Shown here one piece after another: positions 25,065-37,719 of a stretch of DNA of 64,000 nt. Source of the DNA: Pseudomonas sp. MYb185 (GTDB lineage Bacteria > Pseudomonadota > Gammaproteobacteria > Pseudomonadales > Pseudomonadaceae); the NCBI RefSeq assembly GCF_002979975.1, contig NZ_PCQD01000007.1, positions 1 through 64,000 on the forward strand. The letters are read 5' to 3'. How positions within the stretch are numbered: position 1 is the stretch's first letter; each line of letters starts with the position of its first letter. The translations under genes and the position numbers were made by a program. The notes under the pieces were generated by a model, which searched no databases, was not told the DNA's origin, and saw nothing but the letters and a program-made list of their open reading frames with translations.

Positions 25065-27635
25065 ATGCCCAGACCGCTGACCGAATACAATCGCAAACGG
25101 GATTTTGACAAGACCCGTGAGCCTCCCGGCCAGCGGTCGAAGGCGCGCCAGCGGGCCGAGGCCGGTTCACTGAGCTTTGTCATCCAGAAGCACGCCGCGC
25201 GGCACCTGCACTACGATTTTCGCCTGGAGCTTGATGGCACCCTGGTGAGCTGGGCGGTACCCAAGGGGCCGAGTCTGGACCCCAAGGACAAGCGGCTGGC
25301 GGTGCATGTGGAGGACCATCCGCTGAGCTATGGCAATTTCGAGGGCAGTATCCCCAAGGGCCAATATGGCGGTGGTGAGGTGATCGTTTGGGACCATGGC
25401 ATCTGGAAGCCGCATGCCGATCCGGGCAAGGCCTACCGCGACGGCAAGCTCAAGTTCACCCTGATCGGTGAAAAACTGTCCGGTGATTGGACACTGGTGC
25501 GTACGCGCCTGAAGGGCAGTGGGGATCGGCAGCAATGGCTGCTGATCAAGGAAAACGATCATGCCGCGCGGGGCGCGGCTGAGTACGATGTGCTCACCGA
25601 GCGCCCGGAGAGTGTGATATCCGGCGCCACCATCGATGAACGCAGCGGCCAGCGCAGCGAAGCCACCGGGAAGAGCCCGCCAGTTGCGAAGACGGCGGCC
25701 AGGCCAAAGCCACAGAAAAAACCGACCGCCACGGCAGCGGCCAAGCGAGGCTCCGCAGCCTTTCCCAAAACCCTGGCGCCACAACTGGCGACCCTGGTCA
25801 GTCAGCCTCCGGCGGGCGACTGGCGCTACGAAATCAAGTTCGATGGCTACCGGCTGATGATCCGCTTTGATGCCCGTGGCAAGCTCAGTCTGTTGACCCG
25901 CAATGGTCATGACTGGAGCCACCGGTTGCCTGAACAGTGCAAGGAACTGCGTGGCCTGGGGCTGAAGAACAGCTGGCTGGATGGCGAGCTGGTGGTGCTC
26001 GATGAAGATGGCCTGCCGGACTTCCAGGCCCTGCAGAATGCCTTCGACACCGAGCGCAGCCACAGCATGTTGCTGTATCTGTTCGATGCGCCTTTTTTGA
26101 ATGGCGAGGACCTGCGCCAGCAACCGCTGGAAACCCGGCGCCAGGCGCTGGAGCAGGTATTGGCGGCGCATGCCAGTGAGTCGCTGCGCTTCTCCGACAC
26201 CTTCGAGGCGGACTACGCCTCGATCCTCAAGAGCGCCTGCGCCATGTCCCTCGAAGGTCTTATCGGCAAGCGTGCCGGTAGTCCCTATGTGTCCCGGCGC
26301 AGCGCCGACTGGATCAAGCTCAAGTGCAAACAGCGCCAGGAATTTGTCATCATCGGATTTACCGCGCCCAAGGGCAGTCGCAGCGGCTTCGGCTCGCTGC
26401 TGCTGGGGGTGCATGAGGGCGATCAGGATCAGCTGCGCTATGCCGGGCGGGTCGGTACCGGTTTCAGCCAGGCGCGCATCAGTGAACTTCACCGGCAGTT
26501 GGCCCGGCTACAGCAGGATGCCCGACCGGTGGCCGGCAGCGTGCCGGACTCGCGCTCGGCAACCTGGGTCAAGCCACAGCTGGTATGTGAGGTGGAGTTC
26601 GCCGAATGGACCACCAGTGGTGTGATCCGCCAGCCGGTATTCGTTGCGTTGCGCAGCGACAAGCCGGCCCGGGATATCGTCCGCGAACAACCTCTGCAGC
26701 CGGAGCAGGTGGCGCGGGTGATGGGGCGCAAGAAGGTGTCCGGCCAGGTGGCTGGGGTGCGCATAAGCAATGCGCAGCGGGTGATCGACCAGCACAGCGG
26801 CATCACCAAGGGCGAGCTGGCGGCCTTCTATGCCAGCATCTGCGACTGGATCATGCCGCACCTGAGCGGCCGCCCGGTATCGCTGCTGCGCGCCCCCGAA
26901 GGGGTGGAGGGCGAACAGTTCTTCCAGAAGCATGCCGAGCGGCTGGCCATTCCGCATATCCGCCATCTCGACCCGGCACTGGATCCCGAGCACGGCCGCT
27001 ATATGGAGGTGAACAACCTCAAGGCGCTGATCGGTGCGGTGCAGATGGGCAGCATCGAATTCCACACCTGGGGGTCGGGTAGCCGCTACATCGACAAGCC
27101 GGACCGCCTCACCCTGGACCTGGACCCGGACCCGGAACTGCCATGGAAGAGCATGCTCGAAGCCACCGAGCTGGTATTGGCGGTGCTGGATGAACTGGGA
27201 CTGCAGAGTTGGCTGAAGACCAGTGGCGGCAAGGGCATGCACATCATCGTGCCATTGGCCCGGCACACCAACTGGGAAACGGTAAAGGCTTTCAGCCGGG
27301 CGATCTCGCGCTTCATGGCCCGGCAACTGCCGGATCGTTTCACCGACAAGATGGGCCCGCGCAATCGGGTGGGCAAGATCTTCGTCGACTATTTACGCAA
27401 CCAGCATGGCGCCAGCACAGTGGCGGCCTATTCGGTGCGGGCTCGCCCTGGCCTGGCGATATCGGTCCCCATTGCGCGCGAGGAACTGTCACAGTTGCGC
27501 AGCGCAGCCCAGTGGCACATCGGCAATCTGCATGAACGCCTGGGGCAACTGGCCCAGGACCCCTGGACGGGCTATCAGAATCGCCAGCGCATCAAGCGCG
27601 AACACTGGCAGCAGCTGGACGCAGAAGCCCCCTGA
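25065..27635 (+). CDS. ligD: Multifunctional ATP-dependent DNA ligase LigD
   Basis: An 856-residue protein with the Pseudomonas-type order: 3'-phosphoesterase (about 30-170, HLHYDFRLELDG), a basic linker, ligase domain (about 220-520; adenylated Lys in EIKFDGYRL near 257), and primase/polymerase domain (about 560-850; catalytic Asp pair in LTLDLDPDPE near 682). With Ku it trims, fills and seals broken ends. Start ATG 25065 (MPRPLTEYNRKRDFDKTREP) is the family start; an upstream extension would read through a palindromic repeat. The stop codon is inside the terminator hairpin. Confidence 0.96.
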   Translation: MPRPLTEYNRKRDFDKTREPPGQRSKARQRAEAGSLSFVIQKHAARHLHYDFRLELDGTLVSWAVPKGPSLDPKDKRLAVHVEDHPLSYGNFEGSIPKGQYGGGEVIVWDHGIWKPHADPGKAYRDGKLKFTLIGEKLSGDWTLVRTRLKGSGDRQQWLLIKENDHAARGAAEYDVLTERPESVISGATIDERSGQRSEATGKSPPVAKTAARPKPQKKPTATAAAKRGSAAFPKTLAPQLATLVSQPPAGDWRYEIKFDGYRLMIRFDARGKLSLLTRNGHDWSHRLPEQCKELRGLGLKNSWLDGELVVLDEDGLPDFQALQNAFDTERSHSMLLYLFDAPFLNGEDLRQQPLETRRQALEQVLAAHASESLRFSDTFEADYASILKSACAMSLEGLIGKRAGSPYVSRRSADWIKLKCKQRQEFVIIGFTAPKGSRSGFGSLLLGVHEGDQDQLRYAGRVGTGFSQARISELHRQLARLQQDARPVAGSVPDSRSATWVKPQLVCEVEFAEWTTSGVIRQPVFVALRSDKPARDIVREQPLQPEQVARVMGRKKVSGQVAGVRISNAQRVIDQHSGITKGELAAFYASICDWIMPHLSGRPVSLLRAPEGVEGEQFFQKHAERLAIPHIRHLDPALDPEHGRYMEVNNLKALIGAVQMGSIEFHTWGSGSRYIDKPDRLTLDLDPDPELPWKSMLEATELVLAVLDELGLQSWLKTSGGKGMHIIVPLARHTNWETVKAFSRAISRFMARQLPDRFTDKMGPRNRVGKIFVDYLRNQHGASTVAAYSVRARPGLAISVPIAREELSQLRSAAQWHIGNLHERLGQLAQDPWTGYQNRQRIKREHWQQLDAEAP

Positions 27636-27651
27636 CGGGGCAGGGGGCTTC
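27624..27651. terminator. Bidirectional terminator between ligD and the DUF3509 gene
   Basis: GAAGCCCCCTG (27624-27634) pairs perfectly with CAGGGGGCTTC (27641-27651) around ACGGGG. It contains the ligD stop codon and lies between converging genes. Confidence 0.75.
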
Positions 27652-27677
27652 AGGGGTGCAGTGCTGCAGAAGGAGTA

Positions 27678-28013
27678 TCAGGTCGCCGATGCCTTGAAGG
27701 CCAGGCGTCTCCTTTCCCACAGGCTGGCCGCGCGGGTCTTGTACAGGCGGCCATTGGTATAGGTCGGTAGGTTGGACACGTCGATGGTGCCAATTACTTC
27801 CCGGGTTGGTGGCTGTCCCTTGGCCATCATGAGATCCAGTCGAACGCGACGAATCAGCTGATCCGCACTTTTCTGATCATCGGGGAGCACGCGTCTCAGT
27901 TCCTTGCCGTCGGCGGACTTCACGATGATGACAAAGCTCCCATCGGGTCTGGGGTTCGCGGAAATCGTGCAATCAGGCAAGGCCGCATGCCATTTGGCCA
28001 AATTGGTAAGCAT
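27678..28013 (-). CDS. DUF3509 family protein
   Basis: A 111-residue protein with the segment ISANPRPDGSFVIIVKSADGKELRR, which I recognise from the Pseudomonas-specific DUF3509 family, and a C-terminal basic part (NGRLYKTRAASLWERRRL). Function is unknown; family members are induced by stress in some pseudomonads. GGAGG is well placed upstream of the ATG at 28013. The 271 bases between this gene and the next hold a candidate promoter and nothing else I can name. Confidence 0.72.
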   Translation of the reverse strand: MLTNLAKWHAALPDCTISANPRPDGSFVIIVKSADGKELRRVLPDDQKSADQLIRRVRLDLMMAKGQPPTREVIGTIDVSNLPTYTNGRLYKTRAASLWERRRLAFKASAT

Positions 28014-28224
28014 CTTTCCCTCCTATCTTTAAGGTGGAAGAGTAAATCTAGTACAAGCGAAACATATTGCCAGTGCGGGGATACTTATCCGATGAAAGGG
28101 GATATTTCCTGATGTCGCAGTGATGTTGTATTGGTTGTAATTGATCGCTTGAGTTGGTTTATGCGTTATCTATCAGATGACACAAAACGTGAAAGTGCAC
28201 TATTGCCGTTCCGTTTGATTGTAT

Positions 28225-28251
28225 GAACTTTGGCTGACCAGTCATTTTCTA
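28225..28251 (+). promoter_or_regulatory. Candidate AlgU (extracytoplasmic sigma) promoter of the DUF892 gene
   Basis: GAACTT at 28225-28230 and TCTA at 28248-28251 are 17 bases apart; the AlgU consensus in Pseudomonas is GAACTT-N16/17-TCTGA. The -35 is perfect, the -10 is imperfect. It would give a leader of about 25 bases. Confidence 0.4.
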
Positions 28252-28284
28252 TTGCTTACATTCATCAGAACGGAGGGTCGCACA

Positions 28285-28800
28285 ATGGCTACTCAAGAGC
28301 CGGTAGAGAACCTCATGAGCTGGCTGCGGGATGCGCATGCAATGGAGCAGCAGGCCGAAAAGATGTTGTCATCCATGTCTGCCCGGCTGGAGCATTATCC
28401 GGTACTCAAGGCGCGGATCGATCAGCATATCGACGAGACCCGCGGCCAGCAGGCCCGGTTGGAAAGTTGCATCCGGCGACTGAATGGCAGCCCTTCCACG
28501 ATCAAGGACATGGGGGGCAAGCTGATGGCTTTCGCCCAGGGTGTCAGTGGCATGGTCATGAGCGATGAAGTAGTCAAGGGCGCCATGAGCGGCTACGTCT
28601 TCGAACATATGGAAATTGCCTCCTACACCATTCTCATCGCTGCAGCCGAGGCGGCGCGTGATAGGGAGACGCAACAGGTCTGTGAGCAGAACCTGCGGGA
28701 GGAGCAGGCAATGGCCGAATGGCTGCTGCAGCACCTGCCGGAAGTTACCCAGGCCTTCCTGGCGCGCTCAGCCAACCCGAATACGCAAGCCAAACGTTGA
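28285..28800 (+). CDS. Ferritin-like DUF892 family protein (YciE/YciF type)
   Basis: A 171-residue all-helical protein of the DUF892 family. Conserved Glu/His residues of the expected di-iron ferritin-like bundle are visible in HAMEQQAEKML, HIDETRGQQARLE, EHMEIASYTILI and NLREEQAMAEWL. YciE/YciF relatives are stress-induced; no enzymatic role is settled. ATG 28285 has CGGAGG eight bases upstream; 22 further upstream codons do not belong to the family. A KGG-repeat gene follows, as in the yciGFE cluster of enterics. Confidence 0.9.
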   Translation: MATQEPVENLMSWLRDAHAMEQQAEKMLSSMSARLEHYPVLKARIDQHIDETRGQQARLESCIRRLNGSPSTIKDMGGKLMAFAQGVSGMVMSDEVVKGAMSGYVFEHMEIASYTILIAAAEAARDRETQQVCEQNLREEQAMAEWLLQHLPEVTQAFLARSANPNTQAKR

Positions 28801-28892
28801 TATCCATTTTCAGTTATATGTTATTTCGAAAAGATCAGTATTGAGTCTATAAATGGGTGGAACGAAGACAAGTAAGCTCTGCCTACTTATAT

Positions 28893-28910
28893 AGTTCCGA
28901 TGTCGGAACT
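28893..28910. promoter_or_regulatory. Perfect 8-bp palindrome upstream of the first KGG gene
   Basis: AGTTCCGA-TG-TCGGAACT, centred 40 bases before the KGG start codon. It could be an operator or a leader hairpin. A weaker inverted repeat (AAGTAAGC-TCT-GCCTACTT, 28870-28888) lies just before it and may end the DUF892 transcript. A CTATAAA box at 28847 could be a -10 element. Confidence 0.4.
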
Positions 28911-28940
28911 TAACTCGATAAACGAAACGGGAGAGCTGAA

Positions 28941-29108
28941 ATGACTGAGCAACATCGTGGTGGTAAAGGTAACTTCGCCGAAGACCCCAAGCGTGCATCG
29001 GAAGCCGGCCGCAAAGGTGGACAGCAAAGCGGTGGCAATTTCAAGAATGATCCCCAGCGTGCCTCTGAAGCAGGGCAGAAGGGCGGTGAGAAGAGCCGTC
29101 GCAGTTAA
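28941..29108 (+). CDS. KGG-repeat stress protein (YciG-like), copy 1
   Basis: A 55-residue protein, starting MTEQHRGGKGNFAEDPKRAS, made of two copies of the KGG motif (GNFxxDPxRASEAGxKGG). It is hydrophilic and probably disordered, like the stress-induced YciG family. In enterics yciG is under RpoS control beside DUF892 genes, the same pairing seen here. ATG 28941 is preceded by GGGAGAG. A close paralogue is encoded at 62876-63040. Confidence 0.9.
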   Translation: MTEQHRGGKGNFAEDPKRASEAGRKGGQQSGGNFKNDPQRASEAGQKGGEKSRRS

Positions 29109-29115
29109 CTGACTG

Positions 29116-29142
29116 AGCCGGCGGGAGCATCTCTCGCCGGCT
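29116..29142 (+). terminator. Terminator-like hairpin after the first KGG gene
   Basis: AGCCGGCG at the left pairs with CGCCGGCT at the right, with GAG/CTC pairing inside. It lies eight bases after the stop codon; the T-run is weak. Confidence 0.6.
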
Positions 29143-29195
29143 TACCCATTCATTCCATTTTGTTCAAGCAGAGGTCGAGAAGCACAATCCGGCCG

Positions 29196-29336
29196 ATGGG
29201 CTGGGCGCCTCTGCCGGACATGATGTGGTTCAAGAACCAGCGCAACTTCGTTCGCAGGGTGCTGGCCGAGGAGACCGGTCGGGTATCGGTTGGCTATGAC
29301 CGGGTGCCTGGCGGCGGTGCGGAAGCGGATAAGTGA
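29196..29336 (+). pseudogene. Short open frame, probably a 3' gene remnant
   Basis: The frame reads MGWAPLPDMMWFKNQRNFVR and onward for 46 codons to TGA at 29334-29336, and stays open upstream without a start or ribosome site. The sequence looks like real protein (aromatic and charged residues in blocks) and ends GGGAEADK. I do not recognise a family. It is best read as the tail of a truncated gene or as an unrecognised small protein; the SDR gene starts nine bases after it. Confidence 0.35.
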
Positions 29337-29344
29337 GGCTGACG

Positions 29345-30202
29345 ATGAGCGACAAACAGACCCCTCCAGCGCAACACCAGGACCAGCAGCCCGGCTCGGA
29401 AAAACGCATGCACCCGCAGCCGGAATTCATTTCCGAGCATTACCGGGCGGCGGACAAGCTCGACGGCAAGGTGGCGGTCGTTACCGGTGCCGACAGTGGT
29501 ATCGGCCGGGCGGTGGCGGTGCATTTCGCCCGGGAAGGGGCCAGGGTGGCGTTGCTGTATCTCAACGAGGAGGAGGATGCGCGCAAGACCGAGGAGGAAA
29601 TCCGCAAGGCCGGCGGCGAGGTGCTCTGTTTTGCCGGGGATGTCGGCGATCCCGGTTTCTGCCGTCAGGTGGTGGATACCCTCACCGGCAAATGGGGACG
29701 CATCGATGTGCTGGTCAATAACGCCGGTGAGCAGCATCCCCAGGAAAAGCTGGAGGACATCAGCGACGAGCAGTGGCAGCGTACCTTCCATACCAATATC
29801 TTCGGCATGTTCCTGCTGACCAAAGCGGCACTGCCGCATATTCCCGAGGGTGGCTCAATCATCAATACCACCTCGATCACCGCCTACAAGGGCAACCCTC
29901 AACTGATCGACTATTCCGCCACCAAGGGCGCCATAGTGTCCTTCACCCGGTCGCTGGCGATGAACCTCAGCAGTCGTGGCATTCGGGTCAATGCGGTAGC
30001 GCCGGGGCCGATCTGGACGCCGCTGATTCCCTCGACCTTCTCCGCCGAGCAGGTCTCCGAGTTCGGTGGCAACACGCCGATGGGGCGGCCCGGCCAGCCG
30101 GCCGAGCTGGCGCCGACCTATGTGTATCTGGCCTGCCAGGATTCCTCTTATGTCAGCGGGCAGGTGCTGCATGTCAACGGAGGCACGGTGGTCAATGGTT
30201 GA
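29345..30202 (+). CDS. Short-chain dehydrogenase/reductase
   Basis: A 285-residue SDR of the YghA/general-stress subgroup with a 40-residue N-terminal extension. The cofactor motif is TGADSGIGRA, the NAG motif is NNAGEQ, and the catalytic Tyr-Lys are in YSATKGA, after a Ser in NTTSIT. Substrate unknown. ATG 29345 has GAGG seven bases upstream. The stop overlaps the glgE start by eight bases, so it belongs to the glgE-treS-glgB unit. Confidence 0.92.
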   Translation: MSDKQTPPAQHQDQQPGSEKRMHPQPEFISEHYRAADKLDGKVAVVTGADSGIGRAVAVHFAREGARVALLYLNEEEDARKTEEEIRKAGGEVLCFAGDVGDPGFCRQVVDTLTGKWGRIDVLVNNAGEQHPQEKLEDISDEQWQRTFHTNIFGMFLLTKAALPHIPEGGSIINTTSITAYKGNPQLIDYSATKGAIVSFTRSLAMNLSSRGIRVNAVAPGPIWTPLIPSTFSAEQVSEFGGNTPMGRPGQPAELAPTYVYLACQDSSYVSGQVLHVNGGTVVNG

Positions 30203-32168
30203 GCAGCAATCCGTCGATCAGGCCATTGCGCAACCCCGCATCGCCATAGAGTCGGTCACGCCGGCGGTGGAGCACGGTCGTTGCGCGGCCAAGGTCCTGC
30301 AGGGGCGCGCGGTGACGCTGTCCGCTGTGCTGATTTGCGATGGACATGGCAAGCTGGGGGGCGAAGTACTCTGGCGCATGGACAGGGAAGAGGAATGGCA
30401 GGCGCTGACTCTGCAGCCTCGGGGCAACGATCTGTGGCAGGTCGAATTGATTCCGCGCCGCACCGGCATGCTGCATTTCCTGGTGCAGGCCTGGGTCGAT
30501 GTATGGGCCAGCTACTGCGATGAGTTGCACAAGAAACACCAGGCCGGGATGGCCGTGGACCTCGAGCTGCTCGAGGGCGAGCGGTTGCTGCAGGAAACCC
30601 TGGAGCAGGCTGAGCCCGAGCATATCGACATGCTGCAGGAACTGCTGGTGGAGCTGGCACAGACCACGGATGCCGAGGCGCGGGTGGCGCTGTTGCTCAG
30701 CCCCCATACCGCCGATGCCATGGCCTTGGCCAGCGAGCGGCCACACCTGTCGCGCAGCGCTCGGCATCTGCTGGATGTGGAACGCTCGCTGGCCGAGTTC
30801 GCCAGCTGGTACGAGCTGTTTCCGCGTTCGCAGACCGATGACCCGAATCGGCATGGCACCTTCGATGATGTGATCCGGCGGTTGCCGGACATCCAGCGCA
30901 TGGGTTTCGATGTGCTGTATTTTCCGCCCATCCACCCCATCGGCCTGGCCCACCGCAAGGGGCCGAACAATACCCTGCAGGCCGGCCCCCATGACCCGGG
31001 CAGCCCCTATGCCATCGGCAGCGAGGAGGGTGGGCATGATGCCGTGCACCCGCTGCTGGGCAGCCTCGACGACTTCCACCGTCTGGTCAGCGCGGCGCGT
31101 GCGCATGACCTGGAAATCGCCCTGGACTTCGCCATCCAGTGCTCGCCGGACCACCCCTGGCTGCGCGAGCACCCCGGCTGGTTCAACTGGCGCCCGGACG
31201 GCAGCATCCGCTATGCGGAGAACCCGCCGAAGAAATACGAAGACATCGTCAACGTCGAGTTCTATGCCGAGCAGGCCCTGCCGGACCTGTGGCTGGCGCT
31301 GCGTGATGTGGTGCTGTTCTGGGTGGAGCAGGGAGTGACATTGTTCCGCGTCGACAACCCGCACACCAAACCCTTGCCATTCTGGGAGTGGCTGATCGCC
31401 GAGGTGCGCCGCAGGCATCCGGATGTGATCTTCCTCGCCGAAGCCTTCACCCGGCCGGCGATGATGGCACGCCTGGGCAAGATCGGTTTCAGCCAGAGCT
31501 ACACCTACTTCACATGGCGCAACACCAAGCAGGAGCTGGCAAGCTATTTCACCGAGCTGAACCAGTCGCCCTGGAGCGAGTGCTACCGGCCGAACTTCTT
31601 CGTCAATACGCCGGATATCAACCCCTGGTTCCTGCACAGCTCCGGGCGCGCGGGCTTTCTCATCCGCGCCGCGCTGGCCACCATGGGCTCGGGGTTGTGG
31701 GGCATGTACTCCGGCTTCGAACTGTGCGAGGCAGCGCCGCTGCCGGGGCGCGAGGAGTACCTGGATTCGGAAAAATACCAGCTGCGCCCCCGCGACTGGC
31801 ATGCGCCGGGCAATATCGTGGCCGAGATCGCCCGGCTCAACCGCATCCGCCGGGACAACCCGGCGTTGCATACCCACCTGGGTTTCCAGGTCTACCACGC
31901 CTGGAACGACAACATCCTGTACTTCGGCAAGCGCACCGCGGACCTGTCGAACTTCATTCTGGTTGCCGTGAGCCTGGATCCGTTCAACGCCCAGGAAGCA
32001 CACTTTGAACTGCCGCTATGGGAGTTCGGTCTGAAAGATGATGCCAGTACGCACGGCGAAGACCTGATGAATGGCCATACCTGGTTATGGCATGGCAAAA
32101 CCCAGTGGATGCGTATCGAACCCTGGTATCTGCCGTTTGGGATATGGCGTATCCGACCCATGGCCTGA
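30195..32168 (+). CDS. glgE: Maltosyltransferase GlgE (maltose 1-phosphate dependent)
   Basis: A 657-residue GH13_3 enzyme that adds maltose from maltose 1-phosphate to the non-reducing end of alpha-1,4-glucan. N-terminal domains (1-200) precede the barrel. The nucleophile Asp is in TLFRVDNPHTKPLPFWEWL (near residue 385) and the acid/base Glu in VIFLAEAFTRP. Its donor is made by the TreS-maltokinase gene directly downstream. The start ATG overlaps the SDR stop. Confidence 0.96.
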   Translation: MVEQQSVDQAIAQPRIAIESVTPAVEHGRCAAKVLQGRAVTLSAVLICDGHGKLGGEVLWRMDREEEWQALTLQPRGNDLWQVELIPRRTGMLHFLVQAWVDVWASYCDELHKKHQAGMAVDLELLEGERLLQETLEQAEPEHIDMLQELLVELAQTTDAEARVALLLSPHTADAMALASERPHLSRSARHLLDVERSLAEFASWYELFPRSQTDDPNRHGTFDDVIRRLPDIQRMGFDVLYFPPIHPIGLAHRKGPNNTLQAGPHDPGSPYAIGSEEGGHDAVHPLLGSLDDFHRLVSAARAHDLEIALDFAIQCSPDHPWLREHPGWFNWRPDGSIRYAENPPKKYEDIVNVEFYAEQALPDLWLALRDVVLFWVEQGVTLFRVDNPHTKPLPFWEWLIAEVRRRHPDVIFLAEAFTRPAMMARLGKIGFSQSYTYFTWRNTKQELASYFTELNQSPWSECYRPNFFVNTPDINPWFLHSSGRAGFLIRAALATMGSGLWGMYSGFELCEAAPLPGREEYLDSEKYQLRPRDWHAPGNIVAEIARLNRIRRDNPALHTHLGFQVYHAWNDNILYFGKRTADLSNFILVAVSLDPFNAQEAHFELPLWEFGLKDDASTHGEDLMNGHTWLWHGKTQWMRIEPWYLPFGIWRIRPMA

Positions 32169-32178
32169 GGTGTGAAAC

Positions 32179-35500
<3,322 letters not shown>

Positions 35501-35508
<8 letters not shown>

Positions 35509-37702
35509 CAGGATAAGCGGCAACGAGGGTGCAGGCAGTTTGCACGTGCAGGTCCAGGCACTGGTCCGGGCCGAGCATGGTGACCCCTTCGCCTTTCTCG
35601 GTGCCCATGAACAGGATGGTCGGATCATCGTTCGCAGCTGGCAGCCCGGCGCCCTGGAGGTGGAGCTGCTGGATGCCCAGGGCGGGTCGCTTGGACCCAT
35701 GCAGGAGCAGGTGCCGGGGCTGTTCACCGGCCAGCTGGAGGCGCGTCAGCCCTATCGGCTGCGCATTCACTGGGCCGGTGGGATCCAGGAAACCGAGGAT
35801 CCCTATGCCTTTGCGCCACAGCTCGGCGAGCTGGACATCCATCTGTTCGCCGAGGGCAATCACCGCCGCCTGGGCCTCTGCTTCGGTGCCCAGCCCTGGC
35901 AGGTCGAGGGAGTGGCCGGGGTACGCTTCGTGGTCTGGGCGCCGAACGCCCGGCGGGTATCGGTGGTCGGCAACTTCAACAACTGGGACGGCCGCCGTCA
36001 CCCCATGCGCCTGCATCCCGGTGCCGGGGTCTGGGAGCTGTTCATTCCCCGGCTGGGGCCGGGAGAGGTATACAAATACGAGATTCTGGGCCAGCAGGGG
36101 CTGCTGCCGTTGAAGGCCGACCCGGTGGCCCTGGCCACCGAGAAACCACCGTCCACCGCGTCGGTGGTGGCTGCCGGAGTCGATTTCCACTGGGATGACC
36201 AGCAATGGATGGCGCAGCGTGGCCAGGCCCAGTCGCGTGACCGGCCGCTGTCGATCTACGAAGTGCATGCCGGCTCCTGGCGGCATGCCAGTGAGGCCGA
36301 CGGCGAGCCATTGAACTGGGCGCAGCTGGGCGAACAGCTGATTCCCTATGTGCTGGACATGGGTTTTACCCATATCGAACTGCTGCCGGTGATGGAGCAT
36401 CCGTTCGGCGGTTCCTGGGGCTATCAGCCGCTATCGCAATTCGCACCGACCGCCCGTTATGGCACGCCGGAGGATTTCGCCCGTTTCATCAACGCCTGCC
36501 ACCAGGCGGGTATCGGTGTGATTCTCGACTGGGTGCCTGCGCACTTTCCCGGCGATGCCCATGGCCTGGGCCTGTTCGACGGAACCGCGCTGTATGAATA
36601 TGCCCATCCGTTCGAGGGCTGGCACCCGGACTGGGACACCCATATCTACAACCTGGGACGCACCGAGGTGCACGGCTTCATGCTGGCCTCGGCGCTGCAC
36701 TGGCTGCGCGAGTACCACGTCGACGGCCTGCGGGTGGATGCCGTGGCCTCCATGCTGTACCGGGATTACTCACGCAAGAGCGGCGAGTGGATTCCCAATC
36801 GCCATGGCGGCCGGGAAAACCTCGAAGCCATTGATTTTCTGCGCCATCTCAACGATGTGGTGGCCACCGAGGTGCCGGGTGCCCTGGTGATCGCCGAGGA
36901 GTCCACCGCCTGGCCAGGTGTCAGCCAACCGACCCAGCAGGGCGGGCTGGGCTTCTCCGGCAAGTGGAACATGGGCTGGATGCACGACACCCTCAGCTAC
37001 ATCAGCGAAGATCCGCTGCACCGTCGCTACCACCATCAACAGATCGCCTTCGGTCTGCTGTATGCCTTCACCGAGCACTTCATCCTGCCGATCTCGCATG
37101 ACGAGGTGGTACATGGCAAGGGCTCGCTGCTGGCGAAGATGCCCGGGGATCGCTGGCAGCAGTTCGCCAACCTGCGGCTGTATCTGTCGTTCATGTGGAG
37201 CCATCCGGGCAAGAAACTGCTGTTCATGGGCTGCGAGATCGGCCAGTGGCGCGAGTGGAGCCATGACCGGCAACTGGACTGGTATCTGCTCAATTACGAC
37301 GAACACCGTGGGGTTCGCGATCTGGTCCGCGACCTCAATCAGCTGTATCGGCAGTACCCGGCGCTGCACCAGCGCGACGACAGTGCCGATGGTTTCCAAT
37401 GGCTGATCGGCGATGACAGCAGCAACAGTGTCTATGCCTGGCTGCGGCGCGGCGAGGATGGGGCGATGTTGCTGGTGGTGCACAACTTCACCCCGGTGGT
37501 ACGCACTGGCTACCGCATCGGCGTGCCACAGGCCGGCCCGTGGCGGGTCCTGCTCAACAGTGATGCCCATCAGTATTCCGGCTCGGGCGCCGGCAGCTAT
37601 GGCGAGCTGCAAAGTGAAGATCAGCAGAGCCACGGCCAGCCCTGCTCACTGGCGCTGGATCTGCCACCGCTGGGCAGCCTGATCCTGGGCTGTGGCGTAT
37701 GA
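35501..37702 (+). CDS. glgB: 1,4-alpha-glucan branching enzyme GlgB
   Basis: A 733-residue GH13 branching enzyme with two N-terminal beta domains (to about 220), the barrel, and a C-terminal domain. Catalytic motifs are [12 protein letters not shown] (nucleophile near 411), [12 protein letters not shown] and [12 protein letters not shown]. It introduces alpha-1,6 branches into the chain made by GlgE. ATG 35501 has GGAG ten bases upstream and is preferred to the GTG at 35492. It ends the rightward unit; a 104-bp tandem array follows. Confidence 0.96.
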
Positions 37703-37719
37703 CGACGAGACCGCCATCG

